The notes beneath the pieces are model-generated. The model had not been told where the DNA came from. It saw only the letters and a list, made by a program, of their open reading frames with translations, and did no database searches. Source: Deltaproteobacteria bacterium (GTDB lineage Bacteria > Desulfobacterota > Desulfobacteria > Desulfobacterales > C00003060). From it: DNA of 6,565 nt. The stretch spans positions 1 to 6,565 of the forward strand of contig JAFDGP010000140.1 of assembly GCA_019309245.1 (NCBI GenBank), in the 5' to 3' direction. Position numbers and translations under genes: made by a program. Shown in pieces: positions 1 through 5,283 of the stretch (its first letter is position 1; every line of letters starts with the position of its first letter).

Positions 1-543
1 ATCGCACCGTTTGGGATCATCCGTCCATTCACGCGGCAAATACAGCCTGACATCAACAGGGACGGCGTAAGATCCATCCGACAGTGCCCCAAAAACCGCT
101 ACTTGACCGTTGTCAACCTTGCCGAAACGACCCAACCACTGACGAGAAACGCCAACCGATTCCTTCCCCTGCTTCGCAAACCCACTTTCATCTATCAGCA
201 GGCAGGCATTGGGGCCGCCCAGGAATTCATCCGCATCCTCGGCTACATGATCGATAACATCTCTATGGTCCCATTTGGAATGGGTGAGAAATTGTTGAAG
301 GTTGCGCGACTTGGAGTCCGGCACCACTTCGGCCATCCGGTCCATGTTCTTACTCGGACCGGCTTGCATCAAACCACAAGCGTACTGCCGGGCCTTATCC
401 GAAACATCATGGCGGTAGGATTGGAAATGTCTTGCGTAACTGTCCACAAAGGTAAAAAAGCGACTCCCAACGTCCCCCAAAGGGGACGGGCGGGGGGTTG
501 CATAAGATTCGCTCCCTTGCTCAGTAGAATGTTTCCGTTGGCG
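1..543 (-). CDS. IS701-type transposase, N-terminal part (runs off left edge)
   Basis: This is the N-terminal portion of a DDE transposase of the IS701 type, which would catalyse cut-and-paste movement of its insertion sequence. The minus strand is open from 543 to the window edge (about 181 codons). It contains the runs LLIDESGFAKQGKESVGV, RQWLGRFGKVDNGQVAVFGA and VDVRLYLPREWTDDPKRC. In this family the Asp of the LIDESGFAKQGK motif is the first catalytic acid and the YLPREWTDD segment follows it. The rest, including the later catalytic residues, lies outside the window. The start is unclear. An in-frame TAA lies at 544-546 and no in-frame ATG precedes the conserved part. A well-placed AGGAGG (560-565) serves an ATG at 548-550, but that frame reaches TGA after nine codons and is shifted by one base relative to the transposase. 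Either a TTG near 478-480 is the start, or the 5' end carries a frameshift. Family assignment is confident; integrity is not. Confidence 0.85.
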
Positions 544-817
544 TTAGCATAATGATATACCTCCTACCATTTTTCGCGCGCGAAGTCAAGGATTATCTTT
601 ACGAAGTCAAAATAAGATATCATCTGGCCAGAAAGCCTTTGATATCTCTGAAGTTAGATCATCTATACGAAAGGATTTTGAGTTTTCTTATATTTCCGAT
701 TGGTTTTCTTAATCCTTTGATAGTATCGAGGAAAATATGTTTTGCTATGCCTTTCAACTAAACCTGAAAATCAAACAAGCTCGAAATGATGAATACACAT
801 CTACTGAGGGGGGGAAC
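544..817. other. AT-rich spacer between the transposase and the TIGR04076-like gene
   Basis: No convincing gene is seen here. A 69-codon plus-strand reading frame from 552 has no ribosome site and no recognisable protein features. The stretch should include the outer end of the IS701-type element, but its terminal inverted repeat cannot be identified because the partner end is outside the window. Two exact copies of CGAAGTCAA lie at 581-589 and 602-610, a 21-base period. An 8-bp inverted repeat AGATATCA/TGATATCT occupies 615-622 and 640-647. Either could be an IS-end or operator element, but this is speculative. Confidence 0.4.
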
Positions 818-1243
818 ATGGACAAGAGCCAAATTGCAGAAATAATCCGGAGAAGGCTGAACCTTGAAGACCACGACTGGTCAATGATTGAAAAAAACCC
901 TAAATTTCAAAACCTATTTCAAAACGCAATTGAAGCATCAAAATACAGGTTGGTTGCCGAAATTATCGAATCGAAGGGTTGCCACTCAGGGCATATCGTT
1001 GGTCAAAGGCTGATTTTTGATAATTCAGGTAATCTGCTCACCAAAGAGAATCCGGATCGGGTATGTTCCTTTTTGATGCCGAATTTGACTGTTCTAATTA
1101 ATGCTTTCTTCGAAAATCTTATGAACGGGCGTGATCCAAATGAGGTAATGTTCAACACAAGCGGATGTTTCGATACAGGTCCTTCCCGTGGTGGGTGGGG
1201 ACATGTGGTTGTTAGAATGAACGCAGAATCAATCTCCTTATGA
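818..1243 (+). CDS. TIGR04076-like uncharacterised protein, 141 aa
   Basis: This small soluble protein has no known function. ATG 818 was chosen because a purine-rich GAGGGGGGG tract at 806-814 sits just upstream. The frame stays open back to 737, but the earlier ATG has no ribosome site. Residues 1-45 form a charged, probably helical lead-in. Residues 52-134 resemble the uncharacterised TIGR04076 family. They include a Cys-x-x-Gly-His motif (C55, G58, H59), VGQRLIFDNSGNLLTKE, the segment RVCSFLMPNL with C83, a run NGRDPNEVMFN, C117 in GCFDTG, and a final GGWGHVVVRM strand. There are no membrane segments or signal peptide. The conserved cysteines and histidine suggest metal or redox binding, but that is inference. 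The gene stands alone between an IS701-type element and a pseudogene cluster. The family call comes from recalled motif pattern and needs a profile search. Confidence 0.72.
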   Translation: MDKSQIAEIIRRRLNLEDHDWSMIEKNPKFQNLFQNAIEASKYRLVAEIIESKGCHSGHIVGQRLIFDNSGNLLTKENPDRVCSFLMPNLTVLINAFFENLMNGRDPNEVMFNTSGCFDTGPSRGGWGHVVVRMNAESISL

Positions 1244-1327
1244 TTTAACATGATACAAACAGATAGATTAACAAAAAGCGGCTGCGAGGGTGAAGGTCTT
1301 CTATGCCTCCACCCCGAATTGATTGGA

Positions 1328-1655
1328 TTAAGCGTACAGGTTCTCTATCCACCTCATGGCTTCTGTATCAGAAACCTTTCCAAGATAAATTTGAGTTGTT
1401 GAGAGATTCGCGTGGCGTAATCCCGCAGGGCGGGATTGCTCACGATCTCAATTGGCACCGCTGACCGGGATGCATATGTTGCGGCGTGTCGCCTCAAATC
1501 ATGGGGTCGTAGCCGAACCCCAACCTTGTCACCTCCCTTCTTGACCATTGTTCTGGCAGCTTCGTAACATATGGGAAAAACTCTTTGATCCGGTTGAATG
1601 TTTTTGTCCCTGATATACTCTTTGAGTCGATAAGGAAAACAATCAGGGTGGGAAA
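1328..1655 (-). pseudogene. Tyrosine recombinase (phage-type integrase), C-terminal remnant, frameshifted
   Basis: This is a decayed C-terminal catalytic half of a tyrosine recombinase, an enzyme that would cut and rejoin DNA through a Tyr nucleophile. In one minus-strand frame, from about 1655 down to 1438, one reads YRLKEYIRDKNIQPDQRVF, then VRLRPHDLRRHAATYASRSA and VPIEIVS. The HDLRR run carries the catalytic His (1501-1503) and Arg (1492-1494). The sequence then continues in a second frame as GLRHANLSTTQIYLGKV, SDTEAMRWIENLYA and a stop at 1328-1330. This supplies the second His and the nucleophilic Tyr (1385-1387). The frame change falls between 1437 and 1421, within a perfect 8-bp inverted repeat. 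The N-terminal DNA-binding domain and the first catalytic Arg are missing, replaced by IS4-type transposase sequence. The piece cannot encode a working recombinase. Confidence 0.88.
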
Positions 1656-1818
1656 CGGTAGCTTTCTCTGGCGGGTAAAGTCTTTTTCAGATTTTCTATG
1701 GCGGTGAAGAAAATCATTAGAAAAGATAATTTCTTTAATAAATTCAACTAAATTAGCACACTTCTGGAAAAGCAGGTTCCGTACCAGAACTTTCATTTTT
1801 CTCAAAATTCTCGGACAT
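1640..1818 (-). pseudogene. IS4-type transposase, N-terminal remnant with frameshift
   Basis: This is the broken 5' end of an IS4-family transposase. An ATG at 1816-1818 has a perfect GGAGG (1824-1828) five bases upstream and reads MSENFEKNESSGTEPAFPEVC before a TAA at 1753-1755. Moving by one base near 1765 gives KCANLVEFIKEII, then FSNDFLHRHRKSEKDFTRQR and KLPFPTLIVFLI. The KDFTRQRKLPFPTLI pattern matches the start of many IS4-type transposases as I recall them. The reading loses IS4 character near 1640, where the integrase remnant takes over in another frame, so the catalytic DDE core is absent. The frameshift looks like one extra base in a TTTTCC run. A TATAAT hexamer on the minus strand at 1863-1868 may be the old promoter. 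Family assignment is moderately confident. Confidence 0.7.
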
Positions 1819-1922
1819 TTTTTCCTCCAATTGAAATAGGTTAACAGCTTGATAACGCAGTAATTATATACCATAAGTTAATGACATTGGTGGCTGAATC
1901 GCAAAAAATCTGAAAAAAAGCC

Positions 1923-1952
1923 TTGACAATCTATTCTGCTTGATTTTATATT
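1923..1952 (+). promoter_or_regulatory. Sigma70-like promoter for the tandem leader and downstream cassette
   Basis: A perfect -35 hexamer TTGACA (1923-1928) and a TATATT -10 hexamer (1947-1952) are separated by 18 bases in AT-rich DNA. A start near 1959-1961 would begin transcription about ten bases before the first leader repeat. This is the best promoter seen upstream of the DUF2193-like gene, and it implies a 5' leader of roughly 400 nt. Confidence 0.7.
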
Positions 1953-1970
1953 AAAATTCTGTATATTCGT

Positions 1971-2084
1971 AAAGCCACCCAGGCTACCCAGCGGAAGGGA
2001 CCGCAACGCTGTGAATTGCCCGCGTTACTCCAGCCGAGCTGCCAAGAAAATAGCAGTTCGGCTTTTTCATCTCATAGGGCCGAA
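1971..2084 (+). repeat. Tandem leader element, copy 1
   Basis: This is the first of two directly repeated elements, with a 129-base period. The aligned 114 bases differ from copy 2 at only five positions (2007, 2049, 2066, 2068, 2077). Inside are AAAGCCACCCAGGCTACC, then a small hairpin CAGCG...CGCTG (1989-1993 with 2007-2011) around GGAAGGGACCGCAA, then GTGAATTGCCCGCG and the terminator-like hairpin. The conserved layout of an upstream domain followed by a terminator resembles a riboswitch or attenuator leader. I cannot assign a known RNA class. Confidence 0.85.
2032..2067 (+). terminator. Terminator-like hairpin of leader copy 1
   Basis: AGCCGAGCTGC (2032-2042) pairs with GCAGTTCGGCT (2053-2063) through 11 base pairs with one G-U. 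The loop has ten bases and a TTTTT tract (2063-2067) follows. This is the expected form of an intrinsic terminator placed in a 5' leader, far ahead of the first gene. Confidence 0.78.
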
Positions 2085-2089
2085 CTGCT
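2052..2089 (+). promoter_or_regulatory. Alternative hairpin competing with the copy 1 terminator
   Basis: AGCAGTTCGGC (2052-2062) is perfectly complementary over 11 bases to GCCGAACTGCT (2079-2089). The same left strand is also the right arm of the preceding terminator, so the two hairpins exclude each other. That is the geometry of a terminator/antiterminator switch. The downstream strand would have to be transcribed before it could compete, so it might instead stabilise or process the read-through RNA. Confidence 0.55.
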
Positions 2090-2099
2090 GATAAATCAT

Positions 2100-2213
2100 A
2101 AAGCCACCCAGGCTACCCAGCGGAAGGGACCGCAAAGCTGTGAATTGCCCGCGTTACTCCAGCCGAGCTGCCAAGAAGATAGCAGTTCGGCTTTCTTATC
2201 TCATAAGGCCGAA
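2100..2213 (+). repeat. Tandem leader element, copy 2
   Basis: This is the second copy of the leader element, starting 129 bases after the first. Copy 2 has A at 2136 where copy 1 has C, which shortens the small internal stem to CAGC/GCTG. Its terminator stem is unchanged, but the U-tract is interrupted (TTTCTT). The sequence after GGCCGAA diverges, so copy 2 lacks the long alternative hairpin found in copy 1. A tandem structured RNA in a leader recalls paired riboswitches, but the ligand, if any, is unknown. Confidence 0.85.
2161..2197 (+). terminator. Terminator-like hairpin of leader copy 2
   Basis: AGCCGAGCTGC (2161-2171) pairs with GCAGTTCGGCT (2182-2192) exactly as in copy 1. It is followed by TTTCTT, a weaker tract. 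Transcripts would have to pass two such hairpins in series before reaching the first gene. Confidence 0.68.
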
Positions 2214-2273
2214 TTACCGAGGAAAGGAGGTGAAACCAAACGAGGCTTGATGTTGGGGTTGGGACAATAAAAA

Positions 2274-2297
2274 CTTCTTCGCTTCTTAGCGAAGAGG
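2274..2297 (+). promoter_or_regulatory. Leader hairpin without U-tract
   Basis: CTTCTTCGCT (2274-2283) pairs with AGCGAAGAGG (2288-2297): nine Watson-Crick pairs, one G-U, and a four-base TCTT loop. No T-run follows, so it is probably a stabilising or regulatory leader structure rather than a terminator. It lies 57 bases before the AAGGAGG of the DUF2193-like gene. Confidence 0.5.
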
Positions 2298-2365
2298 ACA
2301 ACTGAAATTTCGCCCAACACTGCAAAACACCGAATTAATCTATTACGAAAGTTAAGGAGGATGAA

Positions 2366-3898
2366 ATGGCGATTTATGAGAAAATGATCAGCGAAGCGGT
2401 AGGAGCCACCAAAGCAGTCTTTTCCGTTATCAAAGAGAAAAGAGGCGGTAGTTTCAAACTAACCGATTGCAAACCCTATGTCGATGCAGTCAACGCAATG
2501 GCGCCTGCAGAAGGGCAATCCAAAGAGGTGATTGATCTTCATGTTCAATCTGTGAATGCACACTATGATATTCTTATAGGCCTAACCGATACGATTCGTC
2601 CCGAGGATGATCCCTTTGTCGAGCATTACCAGACCCCGCCGATTCTGGAAATCCTCTATGACGAAGATCCGGCCTTCAAAGAGTCCATGTGGAAATTCAT
2701 TGACGCTATCGCCGATAACGTGGCCCTTATAGGACGTGAATCCGTGAGACGATATGGGGGGATGTACGGACTGACCTGCGTGGTGGACTTTGCCTATTCC
2801 TGTGGCTCCGTGCCCAACGTGGTTAACCAAATCCTTGCGAAACTTGATATACCGCTGGACCACAAGCGTACTATTATTTCCTCGAAGTCATGGGGCATGA
2901 ATACTTCCTACGGATTGGGCGGAGCCTTCCGCGCAGCGTTGGAGTCAGGAAAATCCGTGGCCGAGGCAGAAGCGGTCGAGATCGAGCAATTCCAGTATAT
3001 CTATCGCGAACCGGTCGAAGCACAGGGCAAGCTAATGGATACACATAATTTAGGTGGTCATGGGCCTCACAGTTCTTTTGACACGCGCAAATACATGAAC
3101 CAGTATAAAGAGCGAATGAAGCCCTATGTGCTGGCTGCTTTGAAGGCAAAAGTACACCCCGCAAACATCGTAACGGTACCGGCCTACTGCGTGGGTGATG
3201 TGGGACATCACATCGCCCAGTCTGCATTCAATATGTTCAAAGATGACATGGTGTTCGGCATTTATGAGGCCGTGATGGGTGCTTTTGAAAATACTTTGAA
3301 CAGGGGTTTAAAGCAAGATGCCTACAAAAGCGCGTACGATGTTCTGTCGGTAGCAACCGGAGCACCGGCATGCGCCACGGCCTATATTCTGTGGCAGGAC
3401 AGTTTTACCGTCCCCATGGTTATCGATCTTTTGACCAAGCGCTTTTACAACTATGCGGCCATGAACCCCAAACGTGGTGAAGCCGACGATCTCCACAACG
3501 CCGACTTTATCGACATCCTCGCCCGTGGGGAGAGTATTCTTGACATCAAGCCCATCGGTAGCGGTGGAAAAATCAAAGGAATCGAAGTAGACCTCAGCCC
3601 GATTGACAACCACGAGGTCGTCATGAATCCGCAACGCTACACATACCCGGCATGCGCAATATCACAGCGCTTTGCAGCTTTGATGAGCATAGCCGACTTC
3701 CCGTGCTATCTGACTCCCGAGTGTACCACCGCCACGCTGATGACGAACATTATCGCCCTTAATCCAAAGGATCCAGGTTCTCCGCTCAGAGGTTGTAAGA
3801 ATTGTGCAGTCACCACTCTGATTAAGAGGAACGTGCCTTATGTTAAGGGGATCGGTGCAGGCAAGAAGGGTTACTGCCAGTTTGACGTGGCCATATAA
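2366..3898 (+). CDS. DUF2193-like protein, 510 aa
   Basis: This is a large, apparently cytoplasmic protein of unknown function that I match to DUF2193, a family described mainly from methanogenic archaea at about this length. ATG 2366 follows AAGGAGG (2354-2360) with ideal spacing. No signal peptide or membrane segment is visible. Notable points include ITEM-like N-terminal sequence MAIYEKMISEAVGATKAVFS, a Gly/Tyr-rich centre (SWGMNTSYGLGGAFRA, 175-190), and a His-rich segment around 227-235 (HNLGGHGPH). Further on are C275 and H281-H282 in PAYCVGDVGHH. The C-terminal third is cysteine-rich: C430, C447, C453, C477-x-x-C480 and C504. Such clustered Cys and His could bind a metal or iron-sulfur centre, but that is inference. 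It is the first gene after the tandem leader and precedes the aquaporin, so the two are probably co-transcribed. The family name rests on recalled sequence character; a Pfam search would settle it. Confidence 0.8.
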   Translation: MAIYEKMISEAVGATKAVFSVIKEKRGGSFKLTDCKPYVDAVNAMAPAEGQSKEVIDLHVQSVNAHYDILIGLTDTIRPEDDPFVEHYQTPPILEILYDEDPAFKESMWKFIDAIADNVALIGRESVRRYGGMYGLTCVVDFAYSCGSVPNVVNQILAKLDIPLDHKRTIISSKSWGMNTSYGLGGAFRAALESGKSVAEAEAVEIEQFQYIYREPVEAQGKLMDTHNLGGHGPHSSFDTRKYMNQYKERMKPYVLAALKAKVHPANIVTVPAYCVGDVGHHIAQSAFNMFKDDMVFGIYEAVMGAFENTLNRGLKQDAYKSAYDVLSVATGAPACATAYILWQDSFTVPMVIDLLTKRFYNYAAMNPKRGEADDLHNADFIDILARGESILDIKPIGSGGKIKGIEVDLSPIDNHEVVMNPQRYTYPACAISQRFAALMSIADFPCYLTPECTTATLMTNIIALNPKDPGSPLRGCKNCAVTTLIKRNVPYVKGIGAGKKGYCQFDVAI

Positions 3899-3922
3899 CC
3901 TTTCCACGTTTGGGTTGAAATC

Positions 3923-3954
3923 GGAATCTGGAGGGATCAGACCCTCCAGATTCC
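3923..3954 (+). promoter_or_regulatory. Perfect 13-bp intergenic hairpin between DUF2193-like gene and aquaporin
   Basis: GGAATCTGGAGGG (3923-3935) and CCCTCCAGATTCC (3942-3954) form a flawless 13-bp stem with a six-base loop. No T-tract follows (TGCGAG), so it is a poor intrinsic terminator. It more likely protects the 3' end of the upstream message, marks a processing site or reduces expression of the next gene. It starts 25 bases after the stop codon and ends 46 bases before the aquaporin ATG. Confidence 0.65.
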
Positions 3955-4000
3955 TGCGAGCATCCATCCAAGAGAAAGAAAAGGGAAAGGAGTCAGAATA

Positions 4001-4735
4001 ATGGGTAAAGAACCGACATCTATGCAGAAATATCTAGCAGAGCTGGTTGGCACATTCATTTTGGTGTGGATTGGGCCGGGCGCCGCTGTTGTGGCCGGAT
4101 TAGTGGGGGTGAAAGGGTTATCCGACGTACTGGCCATCGCACTGGCTTTTGGAATAGCGGTGGCGATTGCCATTTATATCGTGGGTAAAATTTCCGGGTG
4201 TCATATCAACCCGGCGGTGACAATCGCTTTGGCAGTCCGAGGGCGCTTTCCCTGGAAAGATGTAGGTCCCTACATCGTTTTTCAATGCGCCGGTGCTGTC
4301 ATTGCATCGCTGCTGTTTGTTGTCTGCCTTGGACCGAAAGCCTCCAGCGAGTTCGGTTTGGGAGCCACCATTGTGAATAGCGGGGCCGGGGTGACCATAA
4401 TGATGGGGATGACCGGCGAAATCATCGGTACCTTCTTCCTTATGTTAACCATTATGGGAGTGGCTGTGGACACCCGTGCCCCGGCAGGCTGGGCCGGCTG
4501 GATCATTGGCATGGCCGTGGCTGGTATTATCATTACCCTCGGGCCCATAACCGGGGCTTCCATAAACCCGGCCCGCACCTTCGGACCATACATCGGCAAC
4601 TTTTTTTTCGGCGGTCCGTGCCCCTGGGACCAGTTCATCCTGGTATATTGCGTGGGGCCCATCATAGGGGCGGTCATCGCCGTTTTCGTATATGACGCTA
4701 TTGCCAACCCTAAGGCGGTCGAGGAAACCGAATAA
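4001..4735 (+). CDS. AqpM-like aquaporin / MIP-family channel, 244 aa
   Basis: This is an integral membrane channel of the major intrinsic protein family, which passes water and small uncharged solutes across the cytoplasmic membrane. ATG 4001 follows AAAGGAG (3986-3992) at eight bases. Six hydrophobic segments fall near residues 12-33, 42-63, 88-110, 131-152, 164-183 and 212-232. The two half-helices carry the NPA signatures SGCHINPAVT (N70-A72) and ASINPARTFGPY (N189-A191). The runs GTFILVWIGPGA and GKISGCHINPAVTIAL, plus GVAVDTRAPAGWAG, closely resemble AqpM of Methanothermobacter. By alignment to AqpM from memory, the selectivity filter is F50, I177, A186 and R192. AqpM has Ser at the third site, so this pore would be slightly more hydrophobic. 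It is probably transcribed with the DUF2193-like gene. Substrate is not determined; water, glycerol or dissolved gases are all possible. Confidence 0.93.
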   Translation: MGKEPTSMQKYLAELVGTFILVWIGPGAAVVAGLVGVKGLSDVLAIALAFGIAVAIAIYIVGKISGCHINPAVTIALAVRGRFPWKDVGPYIVFQCAGAVIASLLFVVCLGPKASSEFGLGATIVNSGAGVTIMMGMTGEIIGTFFLMLTIMGVAVDTRAPAGWAGWIIGMAVAGIIITLGPITGASINPARTFGPYIGNFFFGGPCPWDQFILVYCVGPIIGAVIAVFVYDAIANPKAVEETE

Positions 4736-4980
4736 TATGCGGCGAATCCGGAGTCGAAACGTGCATCCAGCGCAAGGATCTTCATCTAGGCGTGTTCTCT
4801 GAGTGTCAGCGTGCCAAGCGCCTCTGGGTGATCCCGTGGGTAACGTGAAAATGGTTTCCAACAGGACCATGTTTTTATAAGGGGTTCAATCTTTCGGGAC
4901 CAAAAGCGGGATTAAGAGAATAGAACCACCAAGATGCATAATATTCGTCGCCGGGATACCAAGTAAGAGGAGGAATTGCT
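4736..4980 (+). other. Spacer between aquaporin and DUF2180-like gene
   Basis: These 245 bases hold no plus-strand gene that I can support and no clear terminator. Minus-strand reading frames here are shadows of the aquaporin coding strand or unsupported by ribosome sites. The 3' end holds the GAGGAGG ribosome site (4967-4973) of the next gene. Absence of a terminator is compatible with read-through from the aquaporin. Confidence 0.5.
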
Positions 4981-5196
4981 ATGCAATGTTATGTGTGTGC
5001 ATAAATCAAAGTCGAGACCGAAGCCATTGCTATCTGTATTGTGTGTGGCATGGCGGTCTGCAAGGACCATCTGATCAGGGCTGATATCGATATGTGGGAA
5101 GGAGGTTATCCCATCCCTCCTTCCAAGTTGAAGAAAAAACTCCCAAGAATCTTGTGCAAGGAATGCTATGCTGCGCTTATTACTCAAAAAGCATAA
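4981..5196 (+). pseudogene. DUF2180-like cysteine-rich zinc-ribbon protein interrupted by TAA at codon 8
   Basis: One frame of 72 codons reads MQCYVCA, then TAA (5002-5004), then IKVETEAIAICIVCGMAV, CKDHLIRADIDMWEGGYP and PRILCKECYAALITQKA before a final TAA at 5194-5196. Four ligand-like pairs are present: C3-x2-C6, C19-x2-C22, C27-x2-H30 and C59-x2-C62. This looks like the small DUF2180 zinc-binding family known mainly from methanogens, which would be about 70 residues in the cytoplasm, role unknown. GAGGAGG (4967-4973) precedes ATG 4981 at seven bases, showing that 4981 is the original start. Apart from the single TAA there is no other lesion, so it is a recent nonsense mutation, a sequence error or, less likely, a read-through gene. 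An internal start at codon 24 would lose the first four cysteines. It is probably the last gene of the cassette, just before the terminator. Confidence 0.75.
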
Positions 5197-5243
5197 TTAA
5201 GTAGGCATTAAGCAGCAAAGCAGACACATTCGGTTCACTTGAC

Positions 5244-5283
5244 GGGTCTTATACGGTGCTTACAGCGCCGCATAAGACCCTTT
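5244..5283 (+). terminator. Rho-independent terminator closing the cassette
   Basis: GGGTCTTAT (5244-5252) pairs with ATAAGACCC (5272-5280). After one A/C mismatch, CGGTGC (5254-5259) pairs with GCGCCG (5265-5270) around a TTACA loop. TTT follows at 5281. The stem of 15 pairs is strong although the U-tract is short. It lies 47 bases after the DUF2180-like stop codon and is the first good terminator after the tandem leader. Confidence 0.75.

Noticed and set aside
103..552. 149-codon plus-strand reading frame
   Set aside because: It is the antisense shadow of the IS701-type transposase, whose conserved motifs lie on the minus strand.
552..761. 69-codon plus-strand reading frame
   Set aside because: It has no ribosome site and low-complexity AT-rich coding, with no recognisable features.
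737..817. Upstream extension of the TIGR04076-like gene to ATG 737
   Set aside because: The purine-rich ribosome site lies directly before ATG 818 and the extra 27 residues show no conserved character.
1971..2067. Firm assignment to the c-di-GMP (GEMM) or cobalamin riboswitch
   Set aside because: Only fragments match (AAAGCCAC, GCCGAGCTGCC, CCGCAAC...TGTGA). The 5' GGGCAAACC/GNRA hairpin of GEMM and the GGTGNAA box of cobalamin riboswitches are not seen.
1971..2213. CRISPR or coding tandem repeat
   Set aside because: There are only two long copies with no spacers; the hairpin and T-tract architecture fits a transcribed leader.
2016..2270. 84-codon frame across the tandem repeats, with a repeated peptide
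   Set aside because: The peptide repeat follows from the DNA repeat. RNA structure with terminators explains the conservation better, and there is no ribosome site.
4282..4870. Minus-strand frames of 141-167 codons
   Set aside because: They are antisense shadows of the aquaporin gene without ribosome sites.
4912..5187. Minus-strand 91-codon frame
   Set aside because: It is antisense to the DUF2180-like gene, whose Cys-pair pattern and ribosome site are on the plus strand.
4981..5196. Programmed read-through of TAA at codon 8
   Set aside because: TAA is not a recognised selenocysteine or pyrrolysine codon and no recoding structure is evident; mutation or error is simpler.
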